Shown: positions 1 through 14,522, counted from the stretch's first letter. The stretch: 64,000 nt of DNA from Nelumbo lutea (GCA_022828595.1 JAKGHH010000006.1:12458499-12522498), one strand, 5' to 3'. The notes: generated by a model not told the origin, from the sequence alone. Made by a program: numbers and translations.

Positions 1-3000
1 GATTTAGACAAATGGGTTTATCGGAAAGATCCAAAAAGAGACTTTTACTTTTCAAATCGATCAATATTTGATTTTTACCAAGAAGTAGAGTTCACAAGTG
101 TTGGTCTTCCAAATCGCCTCACGACACGTGGCCATCAAGTAACACCTCAGCATTGAGTAAGCAAACTAGCTTGGCAAGTTATCCTGAAACACCTCACCTT
201 GGCCGACCTCCACCTCGGCCAAGCCGAATTGACATGTTCCCTAACTCGCGACAACCAGTCTTAGAAATCGGTCGAGCTATAGGGACCCACAACGATTTGC
301 GAGGAGAACCCGTTGACTTGGACTGATAATATGTTACCAGCCCGAAATCTCCGGAACGTTAATACCTCGACCGTTAGACTGGCCTACCACATTGCACGCT
401 TCATAGTTATTCGGGCAAACCATAACCCCTGCACAAATCCTATAACCGACATTTTGTGAGCATTTGAAAACAATTGGAAACTTGACTGCATTGCCGGGAA
501 TATACAGTTCCAATTTTAGTTCAGGTCAGTGTGCCTTGGCTCTGTTTTGATTTAGACAAATGGGTTTATCGGAAAGATCCAAAAAGAGACTTTTACTTTT
601 CAAATCGATCAATATTTGATTTTTACCAAGAAGTAGAGTTCACAAGTGTTGGTCTTCCAAATCGCCTCACGACACGTGGCCATCAAGTAACACCTCAGCA
701 TTGAGTAAGCAAACTAGCTTGGCAAGTTATCCTGAAACACCTCACCTTGGCCGACCTCCACCTCGGCCAAGCCGAATTGACATGTTCCCTAACTCGCGAC
801 AACCAGTCTTAGAAATCGGTCGAGCTATAGGGACCCACAACGATTTGCGAGGATAACCCGTTGACTTGGACTGATAAAATGTTACCAGCCTGAAATCTCC
901 GGAACGTTAATACCTCGACCGTTAGACTGGCCTACCACATTGCACGCTTCATAGTTATTCGGGCAAACCATAACCCCTGCACAAATCCTATAACCGACAT
1001 TTTGTGAGCATTTGAAAACAATTGGAAACTTGACTGCATTGCCGGGAATATACAGTTCCAATTTTAGTTCAGGTCAGTGTGCCTTGGCTCTGTTTTGATT
1101 TAGACAAATGATTTTATCGGAAAGATCCAAAAAGAGACTTTTACTTTTCAAATCGATCAATATTTGATTTTTACCAAGAAGTAGAGTTCACAAGTGTTGG
1201 TCTTCCAAATCGCCTCACGACACGTGGCCATCAAGTAACACCTCAGCATTGAGTAAGCAAACTAGCTTGGCAAGTTATCCTGAAACACCTCACCTTGGCC
1301 GACCTCCACCTCGGCCAAGCCGAATTGACATGTTCCCTAACTCGCGACAACCAGTCTTAGAAATCGGTCGAGCTATAGGGACCCACAACGATTTGCGAGG
1401 AGAACCCGTTGACTTGGACTGATAATATGTTACCAGCCCGAAATCTCCGGAACGTTAATACCTCGACCGTTAGACTGGCCTACCACATTGCACGCTTCAT
1501 AGTTATTCGGGCAAACCATAACCCCTGCACAAATCCTATAACCGACATTTTGTGAGCATTTGAAAACAATTGGAAACTTGACTGCATTGCCGGGAATATA
1601 CAGTTCCAATTTTAGTTCAGGTCAGTGTGCCTTGGCTCTGTTTTGATTTAGACAAATGGGTTTATCGGAAAGATCCAAAAAGAGACTTTTACTTTTCAAA
1701 TCGATCAATATTTGATTTTTACCAAGAAGTAGAGTTCACAAGTGTTGGTCTTCCAAATCGCCTCACGACACGTGGCCATCAAGTAACACCTCAGCATTGA
1801 GTAAGCAAACTAGCTTGGCAAGTTATCCTGAAACACCTCACCTAGGCCGACCTCCACCTCGGCCAAGCCGAATTGACATGTTCCCTAACTCGCGACAACC
1901 AGTCTTAGAAATCGGTCGAGCTATAGGGACCCACAACGATTTGCGAGGAGAACCCGTTGACTTGGACTGATAATATGTTACCAGCCCGAAATCTCCGGAA
2001 CGTTAATACCTCGACCGTTAGACTGGCCTACCACATTGCACGCTTCATAGTTATTCGGGCAAACCATAACCCCTGCACAAATCCTATAACCGACATTTTG
2101 TGAGCATTTGAAAACAATTGGAAACTTGACTGCATTGCCGGGAATATACAGTTCCAATTTTAGTTCAGGTCAGTGTGCCTTGGCTCTGTTTTGATTTAGA
2201 CAAATGGGTTTATCGGAAAGATCCAAAAAGAGACTTTTACTTTTCAAATCGATCAATATTTGATTTTTACCAAGAAGTAGAGTTCACAAGTGTTGGTCTT
2301 CCAAATCGCCTCACGACACGTGGCCATCAAGTAACACCTCAGCATTGAGTAAGCAAACTAGCTTGGCAAGTTATCCTGAAACACCTCACCTTGGCCGACC
2401 TCCACCTCGGCCAAGCCGAATTGACATGTTCCCTAACTCGCGACAACCAGTCTTAGAAATCGGTCGAGCTATAGGGACCCACAACGATTTGCGAGGAGAA
2501 CCCGTTGACTTGGACTGATAATATGTTACCAGCCCGAAATCTCCGGAACGTTAATACCTCGACCGTTAGACTGGCCTACCACATTGCACGCTTCATAGTT
2601 ATTCGGGCAAACCATAACCCCTGCACAAATCCTATAACCGACATTTTGTGAGCATTTGAAAACAATTGGAAACTTGACTGCATTGCCGGGAATATACAGT
2701 TCCAATTTTAGTTCAGGTCAGTGTGCCTTGGCTCTGTTTTGATTTAGACAAATGGGTTTATCGGAAAGATCCAAAAAGAGACTTTTACTTTTCAAATCGA
2801 TCAATATTTGATTTTTACCAAGAAGTAGAGTTCACAAGTGTTGGTCTTCCAAATCGCCTCACGACACGTGGCCATCAAGTAACACCTCAGCATTGAGTAA
2901 GCAAACTAGCTTGGCAAGTTATCCTGAAACACCTCACCTAGGCCGACCTCCACCTCGGCCAAGCCGAATTGACATGTTCCCTAACTCGCGACAACCAGTC

Positions 3001-6000
3001 TTAGAAATCGGTCGAGCTATAGGGACCCACAACGATTTGCGAGGAGAACCCGTTGACTTGGACTGATAATATGTTACCAGCCCGAAATCTCCGGAACGTT
3101 AATACCTCGACCGTTAGACTGGCCTACCACATTGCACGCTTCATAGTTATTCGGGCAAACCATAACCCCTGCACAAATCCTATAACCGACATTTTGTGAG
3201 CATTTGAAAACAATTGGAAACTTGACTGCATTGCCGGGAATATACAGTTCCAATTTTAGTTCAGGTCAGTGTGCCTTGGCTCTGTTTTGATTTAGACAAA
3301 TGGGTTTATCGGAAAGATCCAAAAAGAGACTTTTACTTTTCAAATCGATCAATATTTGATTTTTACCAAGAAGTAGAGTTCACAAGTGTTGGTCTTCCAA
3401 ATCGCCTCACGACACGTGGCCATCAAGTAACACCTCAGCATTGAGTAAGCAAACTAGCTTGGCAAGTTATCCTGAAACACCTCACCTTGGCCGACCTCCA
3501 CCTCGGCCAAGCCGAATTGACATGTTCCCTAACTCGCGACAACCAGTCTTAGAAATCGGTCGAGCTATAGGGACCCACAACGATTTGCGAGGAGAACCCG
3601 TTGACTTGGACTGATAATATGTTACCAGCCCGAAATCTCCGGAACGTTAATACCTCGACCGTTAGACTGGCCTACCACATTGCACGCTTCATAGTTATTC
3701 GGGCAAACCATAACCCCTGCACAAATCCTATAACCGACATTTTGTGAGCATTTGAAAACAATTGGAAACTTGACTGCATTGCCGGGAATATACAGTTCCA
3801 ATTTTAGTTCAGGTCAGTGTGCCTTGGCTCTGTTTTGATTTAGACAAATGGGTTTATCGGAAAGATCCAAAAAGAGACTTTTACTTTTCAAATCGATCAA
3901 TATTTGATTTTTACCAAGAAGTAGAGTTCACAAGTGTTGGTCTTCCAAATCGCCTCACGACACGTGGCCATCAAGTAACACCTCAGCATTGAGTAAGCAA
4001 ACTAGCTTGGCAAGTTATCCTGAAACACCTCACCTTGGCCGACCTCCACCTCGGCCAAGCCGAATTGACATGTTCCCTAACTCGCGACAACCAGTCTTAG
4101 AAATCGGTCGAGCTATAGGGACCCACAACGATTTGCGAGGAGAACCCGTTGACTTGGACTGATAATATGTTACCAGCCCGAAATCTCCGAAACGTTAATA
4201 CCTCGACCGTTAGACTGGCCTACCACATTGCACGCTTCATAGTTATTCGGGCAAACCATAACCCCTGCACAAATCCTATAACCGACATTTTGTGAGCATT
4301 TGAAAACAATTGGAAACTTGACTGCATTGCCGGGAATATACAGTTCCAATTTTAGTTCAGGTCAGTGTGCCTTGGCTCTGTTTTGATTTAGACAAATGGG
4401 TTTATCGGAAAGATCCAAAAAGAGACTTTTACTTTTCAAATCGATCAATATTTGATTTTTACCAAGAAGTAGAGTTCACAAGTGTTGGTCTTCCAAATCG
4501 CCTCACGACACGTGGCCATCAAGTAACACCTCAGCATTGAGTAAGCAAACTAGCTTGGCAAGTTATCCTGAAACACCTCACCTAGGCCGACCTCCACCTC
4601 GGCCAAGCCGAATTGACATGTTCCCTAACTCGCGACAACCAGTCTTAGAAATCGGTCGAGCTATAGGGACCCACAACGATTTGCGAGGAGAACCCGTTGA
4701 CTTGGACTGATAATATGTTACCAGCCCGAAATCTCCGGAACGTTAATACCTCGACCGTTAGACTGGCCTACCACATTGCACGCTTCATAGTTATTCGGGC
4801 AAACCATAACCCCTGCACAAATCCTATAACCGACATTTTGTGAGCATTTGAAAACAATTGGAAACTTGACTGCATTGCCGGGAATATACAGTTCCAATTT
4901 TAGTTCAGGTCAGTGTGCCTTGGCTCTGTTTTGATTTAGACAAATGGGTTTATCGGAAAGATCCAAAAAGAGACTTTTACTTTTCAAATCGATCAATATT
5001 TGATTTTTACCAAGAAGTAGAGTTCACAAGTGTTGGTCTTCCAAATCGCCTCACGACACGTGGCCATCAAGTAACACCTCAGCATTGAGTAAGCAAACTA
5101 GCTTGGCAAGTTATCCTGAAACACCTCACCTTGGCCGACCTCCACCTCGGCCAAGCCGAATTGACATGTTCCCTAACTCGCGACAACCAGTCTTAGAAAT
5201 CGGTCGAGCTATAGGGACCCACAACGATTTGCGAGGAGAACCCGTTGACTTGGACTGATAATATGTTACCAGCCCGAAATCTCCGGAACGTTAATACCTC
5301 GACCGTTAGACTGGCCTACCACATTGCACGCTTCATAGTTATTCGGGCAAACCATAACCCCTGCACAAATCCTATAACCGACATTTTGTGAGCATTTGAA
5401 AACAATTGGAAACTTGACTGCATTGCCGGGAATATACAGTTCCAATTTTAGTTCAGGTCAGTGTGCCTTGGCTCTGTTTTGATTTAGACAAATGGGTTTA
5501 TCGGAAAGATCCAAAAAGAGACTTTTACTTTTCAAATCGATCAATATTTGATTTTTACCAAGAAGTAGAGTTCACAAGTGTTGGTCTTCCAAATCGCCTC
5601 ACGACACGTGGCCATCAAGTAACACCTCAGCATTGAGTAAGCAAACTAGCTTGGCAAGTTATCCTGAAACACCTCACCTTGGCCGACCTCCACCTCGGCC
5701 AAGCCGAATTGACATGTTCCCTAACTCGCGACAACCAGTCTTAGAAATCGGTCGAGCTATAGGGACCCACAACGATTTGCGAGGAGAACCCGTTGACTTG
5801 GACTGATAATATGTTACCAGCCCGAAATCTCCGGAACGTTAATACCTCGACCGTTAGACTGGCCTACCACATTGCACGCTTCATAGTTATTCGGGCAAAC
5901 CATAACCCCTGCACAAATCCTATAACCGACATTTTGTGAGCATTTGAAAACAATTGGAAACTTGACTGCATTGCCGGGAATATACAGTTCCAATTTTAGT

Positions 6001-9000
6001 TCAGGTCAGTGTGCCTTGGCTCTGTTTTGATTTAGACAAATGGGTTTATCGGAAAGATCCAAAAAGAGACTTTTACTTTTCAAATCGATCAATATTTGAT
6101 TTTTACCAAGAAGTAGAGTTCACAAGTGTTGGTCTTCCAAATCGCCTCACGACACGTGGCCATCAAGTAACACCTCAGCATTGAGTAAGCAAACTAGCTT
6201 GGCAAGTTATCCTGAAACACCTCACCTTGGCCGACCTCCACCTCGGCCAAGCCGAATTGACATGTTCCCTAACTCGCGACAACCAGTCTTAGAAATCGGT
6301 CGAGCTATAGGGACCCACAACGATTTGCGAGGAGAACCCGTTGACTTGGACTGATAATATGTTACCAGCCCGAAATCTCCGGAACGTTAATACCTCGACC
6401 GTTAGACTGGCCTACCACATTGCACGCTTCATAGTTATTCGGGCAAACCATAACCCCTGCACAAATCCTATAACCGACATTTTGTGAGCATTTGAAAACA
6501 ATTGGAAACTTGACTGCATTGCCGGGAATATACAGTTCCAATTTTAGTTCAGGTCAGTGTGCCTTGGCTCTGTTTTGATTTAGACAAATGGGTTTATCGG
6601 AAAGATCCAAAAAGAGACTTTTACTTTTCAAATCGATCAATATTTGATTTTTACCAAGAAGTAGAGTTCACAAGTGTTGGTCTTCCAAATCGCCTCACGA
6701 CACGTGGCCATCAAGTAACACCTCAGCATTGAGTAAGCAAACTAGCTTGGCAAGTTATCCTGAAACACCTCACCTTGGCCGACCTCCACCTCGGCCAAGC
6801 CGAATTGACATGTTCCCTAACTCGCGACAACCAGTCTTAGAAATCGGTCGAGCTATAGGGACCCACAACGATTTGCGAGGAGAACCCGTTGACTTGGACT
6901 GATAATATGTTACCAGCCCGAAATCTCCGGAACGTTAATACCTCGACCGTTAGACTGGCCTACCACATTGCACGCTTCATAGTTATTCGGGCAAACCATA
7001 ACCCCTGCACAAATCCTATAACCGACATTTTGTGAGCATTTGAAAACAATTGGAAACTTGACTGCATTGCCGGGAATATACAGTTCCAATTTTAGTTCAG
7101 GTCAGTGTGCCTTGGCTCTGTTTTGATTTAGACAAATGGGTTTATCGGAAAGATCCAAAAAGAGACTTTTACTTTTCAAATCGATCAATATTTGATTTTT
7201 ACCAAGAAGTAGAGTTCACAAGTGTTGGTCTTCCAAATCGCCTCACGACACGTGGCCATCAAGTAACACCTCAGCATTGAGTAAGCAAACTAGCTTGGCA
7301 AGTTATCCTGAAACACCTCACCTAGGCCGACCTCCACCTCGGCCAAGCCGAATTGACATGTTCCCTAACTCGCGACAACCAGTCTTAGAAATCGGTCGAG
7401 CTATAGGGACCCACAACGATTTGCGAGGAGAACCCGTTGACTTGGACTGATAATATGTTACCAGCCCGAAATCTCCGGAACGTTAATACCTCGACCGTTA
7501 GACTGGCCTACCACATTGCACGCTTCATAGTTATTCGGGCAAACCATAACCCCTGCACAAATCCTATAACCGACATTTTGTGAGCATTTGAAAACAATTG
7601 GAAACTTGACTGCATTGCCGGGAATATACAGTTCCAATTTTAGTTCAGGTCAGTGTGCCTTGGCTCTGTTTTGATTTAGACAAATGGGTTTATCGGAAAG
7701 ATCCAAAAAGAGACTTTTACTTTTCAAATCGATCAATATTTGATTTTTACCAAGAAGTAGAGTTCACAAGTGTTGGTCTTCCAAATCGCCTCACGACACG
7801 TGGCCATCAAGTAACACCTCAGCATTGAGTAAGCAAACTAGCTTGGCAAGTTATCCTGAAACACCTCACCTTGGCCGACCTCCACCTCGGCCAAGCCGAA
7901 TTGACATGTTCCCTAACTCGCGACAACCAGTCTTAGAAATCGGTCGAGCTATAGGGACCCACAACGATTTGCGAGGAGAACCCGTTGACTTGGACTGATA
8001 ATATGTTACCAGCCCGAAATCTCCGGAACGTTAATACCTCGACCGTTAGACTGGCCTACCACATTGCACGCTTCATAGTTATTCGGGCAAACCATAACCC
8101 CTGCACAAATCCTATAACCGACATTTTGTGAGCATTTGAAAACAATTGGAAACTTGACTGCATTGCCGGGAATATACAGTTCCAATTTTAGTTCAGGTCA
8201 GTGTGCCTTGGCTCTGTTTTGATTTAGACAAATGGGTTTATCGGAAAGATCCAAAAAGAGACTTTTACTTTTCAAATCGATCAATATTTGATTTTTACCA
8301 AGAAGTAGAGTTCACAAGTGTTGGTCTTCCAAATCGCCTCACGACACGTGGCCATCAAGTAACACCTCAGCATTGAGTAAGCAAACTAGCTTGGCAAGTT
8401 ATCCTGAAACACCTCACCTTGGCCGACCTCCACCTCGGCCAAGCCGAATTGACATGTTCCCTAACTCGCGACAACCAGTCTTAGAAATCGGTCGAGCTAT
8501 AGGGACCCACAACGATTTGCGAGGAGAACCCGTTGACTTGGACTGATAATATGTTACCAGCCCGAAATCTCCGCAACGTTAATACCTCGACCGTTAGACT
8601 GGCCTACCACATTGCACGCTTCATAGTTATTCGGGCAAACCATAACCCCTGCACAAATCCTATAACCGACATTTTGTGAGCATTTGAAAACAATTGGAAA
8701 CTTGACTGCATTGCCGGGAATATACAGTTCCAATTTTAGTTCAGGTCAGTGTGCCTTGGCTCTGTTTTGATTTAGACAAATGGGTTTATCGGAAAGATCC
8801 AAAAAGAGACTTTTACTTTTCAAATCGATCAATATTTGATTTTTACCAAGAAGTAGAGTTCACAAGTGTTGGTCTTCCAAATCGCCTCACGACACGTGGC
8901 CATCAAGTAACACCTCAGCATTGAGTAAGCAAACTAGCTTGGCAAGTTATCCTGAAACACCTCACCTAGGCCGACCTCCACCTCGGCCAAGCCGAATTGA

Positions 9001-10167
9001 CATGTTCCCTAACTCGCGACAACCAGTCTTAGAAATCGGTCGAGCTATAGGGACCCACAACGATTTGCGAGGAGAACCCGTTGACTTGGACTGATAATAT
9101 GTTACCAGCCCGAAATCTCCGGAACGTTAATACCTCGACCGTTAGACTGGCCTACCACATTGCACGCTTCATAGTTATTCGGGCAAACCATAACCCCTGC
9201 ACAAATCCTATAACCGACATTTTGTGAGCATTTGAAAACAATTGGAAACTTGACTGCATTGCCGGGAATATACAGTTCCAATTTTAGTTCAGGTCAGTGT
9301 GCCTTGGCTCTGTTTTGATTTAGACAAATGGGTTTATCGGAAAGATCCAAAAAGAGACTTTTACTTTTCAAATCGATCAATATTTGATTTTTACCAAGAA
9401 GTAGAGTTCACAAGTGTTGGTCTTCCAAATCGCCTCACGACACGTGGCCATCAAGTAACACCTCAGCATTGAGTAAGCAAACTAGCTTGGCAAGTTATCC
9501 TGAAACACCTCACCTTGGCCGACCTCCACCTCGGCCAAGCCGAATTGACATGTTCCCTAACTCGCGACAACCAGTCTTAGAAATCGGTCGAGCTATAGGG
9601 ACCCACAACGATTTGCGAGGAGAACCCGTTGACTTGGACTGATAATATGTTACCAGCCCGAAATCTCCGCAACGTTAATACCTCGACCGTTAGACTGGCC
9701 TACCACATTGCACGCTTCATAGTTATTCGGGCAAACCATAACCCCTGCACAAATCCTATAACCGACATTTTGTGAGCATTTGAAAACAATTGGAAACTTG
9801 ACTGCATTGCCGGGAATATACAGTTCCAATTTTAGTTCAGGTCAGTGTGCCTTGGCTCTGTTTTGATTTAGACAAATGGGTTTATCGGAAAGATCCAAAA
9901 AGAGACTTTTACTTTTCAAATCGATCAATATTTGATTTTTACCAAGAAGTAGAGTTCACAAGTGTTGGTCTTCCAAATCGCCTCACGACACGTGGCCATC
10001 AAGTAACACCTCAGCATTAAGTAAGCAAACAAGCTTGGCAAGTTATCCTGAAACACCTCACCTTGGCCGACCTCCACCTCGGCCAAGCCGAATTGACATG
10101 TTCCCTAACTCGCGACAACCAGTCTTAGAAATCGGTCGAGCTATAGGGACCCACAACGATTTGCGAG

Positions 10168-12907
10168 GAGAACCCGTTGACTTGGACTGATAATATGTTA
10201 CCAGCCCGAAATCTCCGCAACGTTAATACCTCGACCGTTAGACTGGCCTACCACATTGCACGCTTCATAGTTATTCGGGCAAACCATAACCCCTGCACAA
10301 ATCCTATAACCGACATTTTGTGAGCATTTGAAAACAATTGGAAACTTGACTGCATTGCCGGGAATATACAGTTCCAATTTTAGTTCAGCTCAGTGTGCCT
10401 TGGCTCTGTTTTGATTTAGACAAATGGGTTTTTCGGAAAGATCCAAAAAGAGACTTTTACTTTTCAAATCGATCAATATTTGATTTTTACCAAGAAGTAG
10501 AGTTCACAAGTGTTGGTCTTCCAAATCGCCTCACGACACGTGGCCATCAAGTAACACCTCAGCATTGAGTAAGCAAACTAGCTTGGCAAGTTATCCTGAA
10601 ACACCTCACCTTGGCCGACCTCCACCTCGGCCAAGCCGAATTGACATGTTCCCTAACTCGCGACAACCAGTCTTAGAAATCGGTCGAGCTATAGGGACCC
10701 ACAACGATTTGCGAGGAGAACCCGTTGACTTGGACTGATAATATGTTACCAGCCCGAAATCTCCGGAACGTTAATACCTCGACCGTTAGACTGGCCTACC
10801 ACATTGCACGCTTCATAGTTATTCGGGCAAACCATAACCCCTGCACAAATCCTATAACCGACATTTTGTGAGCATTTGAAAACAATTGGAAACTTGACTG
10901 CATTGCCGGGAATATACAGTTCCAATTTTAGTTCAGGTCAGTGTGCCTTGGCTCTGTTTTGATTTAGACAAATGGATTTATCGGAAAGATCCAAAAATAG
11001 ACTTTTACTTTTCAAATCGATCAATATTTGATTTTTACCAAGAAGTAGAGTTCACAAGTGTTGGTCTTCCAAATCGCCTCACGACACGTGGCCATCAAGT
11101 AACACCTCAGCAATGAGTAAGCAAACTAGCTTGGCAAGTTATCCTGAAACACCTCACCTTGGCCAACCTCAACCTCGGCCAAGCCGAATTGACATGTTCC
11201 CTAACTCGCGACAACCAGTCTTAGAAATCGGTCGAGCTATAGGGACCCACAACGATTTGCGAGGAGAACCCGTTGACTTGGACTGATAATATGTTCCCAG
11301 CCCGAAATCTCCGGAACGTTAATACCTCGACCGTTAGACTGGCCTACCACATTGCACACTTCATAGTTACTCGGGCAAACCATAACCCCTGCACAAATCC
11401 TATAACCGACATTTTGTGAGCATTTGAAAACAATTGGAAACTTGACTGCATTGCCGGGAATATACAGTTCCAATTTTAGTTCAGGTCAGTGTGCCTTGGC
11501 TCTGTTTTGATTTAGACAAATGGGTTTATCGGAAAGATCCAAAAAGAGACTTTTACATTTCAAATCGATCAATATTTGATTTTTACCAAGAAGTAGAGTT
11601 CACAAGTGTTTGTCTTCCAAATCGCCTCACGACACGTGGCCATCAAGTAACACCTCAGCATTGACTAAGCAAACTAGCTTGTAAAGTTATCCTGAAACAC
11701 CTCACCTAGGCCGACCTCCACCTTGGCCAAGCCGAATTGACATGTTCCCTAACTCGCGACAACCAGTCTTAGAAATCGGTCGAGCTATAGGGACCCACAA
11801 CGATTTGCGAGGAGAACGCGTTGATTTGGACTGATAAAATGTTACCAGCCCGAAATCTCCGGAACGTTAATACCTCGACCGTTAGACTGGCCTACCACAT
11901 TGCACGCTTCATAGTTATTCGGGCAAACCATAACCCCTGCACAAATCCTATAACCGACATTTTGTGAGCATTTGAAAACAATTGGAAACTTGACTGCATT
12001 GCCGGGAATATACAGTTCCAATTTTAGTTCAGGTCAGTGTGCCTTGGCTCTGTTTTGATTTAGACAAATGGGTTTATCGGAAAGATCCAAAAAGAGACTT
12101 TTACTTTTCAAATCGATCAGTATTTGATTTTTACCAAGAAGTAGAGTTCACAAGTGTTGGTCTTCCAAATCGCCTTACGACACGTGGCCATCAAGTAACA
12201 CCTCAGCATTGAGTAAGCAAACTAGCTTGGCAAGTTATCCTGAAACACCTCACCTAGGCCGACCTCCACCTCGGCCAAGCCGAATTGACATGTTCCCTAA
12301 CTCGCAACAACCAGTCTTAGAAATCGGTCGAGCTATAGGGACCCACAACGATTTGCGAGGAGAACCCGTTGACTTGGACTGATAATATGTTACCAGCCCG
12401 AAATCTCCGCAACGTTAATACCTCGAACGTTAGACTGGCCTACCACTTTGCACGCTTCATAGTTATTCGGGCAAACCATAACCCCTGCACAAATCCTATA
12501 ACCGACATTTTGTGAGCATTTGAAAACAATTGGAAACTTGACTGCATTGCCGGGAATATACAGTTCCAATTTTAGGTCAGGTTAGTGTGCCTTGGCTCTG
12601 TTTCGATTTAGACAAATGGGTTTATCGGAAAGATCCAAAAAGAGACTTTTACTTTTCAAATCGATCAATATTTGATTTTTACCAAGAAGTAGAGTTCACA
12701 AGTGTTGGTCTTCCAAATCGCCTCACGACACGTGGCCATCAAGTAACACCTCATCATTAAGTAAGCAAACAAGCTTGGCAAGTTATCCTGAAACACCTCA
12801 CCTTGGCCGACCTCCACCTCGGCCAAGCCGAATTGACATGTTCCCTAACTCGCGACAACCAGTCTTAGAAATCGGTCGAGCTATAGGGACCCACAACGAT
12901 TTGCGAG
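10168..12907 (+). repeat. Five-monomer (2740-bp) higher-order block at array edge
   Basis: The last partial monomer before the LARD shares rare variants with the monomer exactly five repeats (2740 bp) earlier: ATTAAGTAAGC followed by AACAAGCTTGG occurs near 10016 and again near 12756. The array edge is therefore built from a duplicated five-monomer segment. The same monomers, in the same order but reversed, lie beside the second LARD at about 36.2-38.4 kb. This block gives positional markers for rearrangements that identical monomers could not give. Confidence 0.75.
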
Positions 12908-12912
12908 GAGAA
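12908..12912 (+). other. Left half of 5-bp target site duplication (GAGAA)
   Basis: The last five satellite bases before the LTR start TGATGAAC are GAGAA. No matching copy follows the composite element at 22036, where the flank is GATTT. The reverse complement TTCTC sits directly before the second LARD at 38386-38390, at the same monomer phase. Five base pairs is the usual duplication length for Ty3/gypsy integrases. Confidence 0.7.
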
Positions 12913-14522
12913 TGATGAACTTACAATTTATCTATAATTTTTGAGGACTTTAGCATGGATTTTTATGCCGGTTTTATTCATTTTTGCCTTAATTTAGCTT
13001 AATGCTAAGAATAGGTTCAGGGATAATCAATCCAAGAGAAGGAAGGAAAAAGGCAAGAAAAGAAGGTTCAAAAAGACCAATTTCAGTCCAGCCCGGTCGT
13101 GGAAGCAAGAGAGAGCACTTCGGCCCAAAAAGAGCAAGTGAATTCCTTGAGAAAACCCCAGAAAATAAAGCCTAGCTATGAGGAGAATTCGGCCCAGCAA
13201 GGAAGGCCCATTTTTAGCCCAAATAACAGCCTAGAGTGTAGCCCACATGAGCTCAAAAGCAAGCTAAGTTGTAGCCCAAATAGCAGCCCAAAGGGAGCTA
13301 GGGGCGGCAACTCCTAGATGTTTCTTGAAGAGAAGGAGGGAGCACTCTAGAAGGTTCATGAGGGGTGTAATACACCCCATTCTAGAGGCTTCAAGAAGGG
13401 GCAAGAGCCCCTTGAAAAACTATATAAGGAGGCCTCTAGGAGGGGAGAAAGTTGTTCAATTGCTTGAGAGAAAGGCTCTCCCACTCTTAGAGGTTCAGCC
13501 ACCTTGAGAGAAGAGAAGAGAAGAAGGCTAGGCGCAAGGAAGAAGAAGAAGAAGGGCTGAAGGAAGTTCAAGACAAGCAAGCTAGAAGAAGAAGGTGAGT
13601 TCGAATTGAGGGATTGTGATTCAAAGATTTTTTGTAATAAATCATTTGTAGTTTCATTCTCTTTTGATTTGAATTCAGTTTCTTAGTTATATGTTCTTTC
13701 TTCTTTCTCCTTTTTTCCATTCTTCCTTGATGTATTTCAGCTTGTAAAATTTCAGTTCAGCAATCTAATTCTTTTTGATTCATTCAAATGATCATGCATT
13801 GTACTTGAAGTTTCTTGAATAAGGGTGTGATTGCAGATCAATTCGGCCAACTAACCTTCAAAACTCAGATCTGAATTCTCAGATCTGAGATTGCAAGATC
13901 TGAATTGCTTGAAAGAGAATTCAGATCTGCAAATTTCAGATTGGGCGAATTAATCTACAGCTTGGAATTCCTAGAGTGCTTGAGAGAGACTCTAGGAATT
14001 CAGATCTACTATTCAAGAACTGAATTGAGTGCAAGGTTAGAGATAACTTGCACAATTCAGTTGGTGATCAATTCAGATTTGAATTGATGCCTTAGAAGTG
14101 TTTGAAGAAATGCATGCATGGGGATTAGATTCTTGCTAGAGATAGAAGAACCGTCACTCATGCATAGGATGAACATGCGCTTGAGAGAGGCTGTTCATGA
14201 CCTTGGGGTTTCACCAAACCAAGGCTCAATCATGATTCATTCGAATGATCCAAATTGATAGATTGCTGAATTCTGAGATTGACATTTACTGCTTACTCTT
14301 CTAACCTGAATTGAAGGCAATTGGACCAATGATTTAGATAGATTTTAATTTAGGATTTCTTAGCTTTCATTAGAGTTTTGATTTATTTGTTGATCAGATA
14401 AGAAATGTTCAATTTAGTATTGGTAATTGTTTCCTAAATCCTCGTGGGAACGATACTTCACTCACTACTTTATTACTTGAACGGCTAGTGCACTTGCTAG
14501 TGTCACAATGAGCCACACATCA
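12913..14522 (+). repeat. LARD1 5' LTR (1610 bp)
   Basis: The LTR begins TGATG and ends CATCA, a 5-bp terminal inverted repeat, and its 3' end lies 6 nt before the primer site. Near-identical copies lie at 20426-22035 (inverted, also 1610 bp), 38391-40007 and 43828-45438. It carries a TATA box at 13421-13427 and an AG-rich stretch at 13505-13600. Its 3' half is rich in the palindrome TCAGATCTGA. Recurrent 60-74-residue frames are conserved only because the LTR copies are similar; I do not regard them as genes. Confidence 0.95.
13362..13427 (+). promoter_or_regulatory. LTR core promoter: two palindromes plus TATA box
   Basis: TATATAA lies at 13421-13427. Just upstream are a perfect palindrome, GGGGTGTA-A-TACACCCC (13362-13378), and a hairpin-forming pair, AAGGGGC / GCCCCTT (13396-13402 and 13407-13413). 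The same arrangement occurs in all five LTR copies (TATA at 18850, 21521 on the reverse strand, 38900 and 44337) with small length changes in the palindromes. The role as a U3 promoter is inferred from position and motif. Confidence 0.65.

Larger units (their letters stand above)
1..12912 (+). repeat. 548-bp satellite array, forward orientation
   Basis: Tandem head-to-tail array. The word GATTTAGACAAATGG recurs at 1, 549, 1097, 1645 and so on; the last monomer start is at 12605, exactly 23 x 548 from position 1, so indels are absent or cancel out. About 23.6 monomers are present and the array continues beyond the left edge. Monomers from 1 to about 9.8 kb differ at only a few sites, for example CACCTTGGCC versus CACCTAGGCC. 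Those from about 10.4 to 12.9 kb carry many more private changes. I see no obvious subrepeat inside the monomer and no coding potential. The small frames on the opposite strand are the same monomer read repeatedly. A 548-bp period is about three nucleosome lengths. Whether the array is centromeric, pericentromeric or subtelomeric cannot be told from sequence. Confidence 0.97.

Noticed and set aside
1..12912. CRISPR-like array
   Set aside because: The units are 548 bp and contiguous without unique spacers; this is a plant satellite.
13099..13580. Recurrent frames in the LARD LTR (72 residues forward, 74-152 reverse)
   Set aside because: Identical because the LTR copies are near-identical. They overlap the promoter region and have low-complexity composition.
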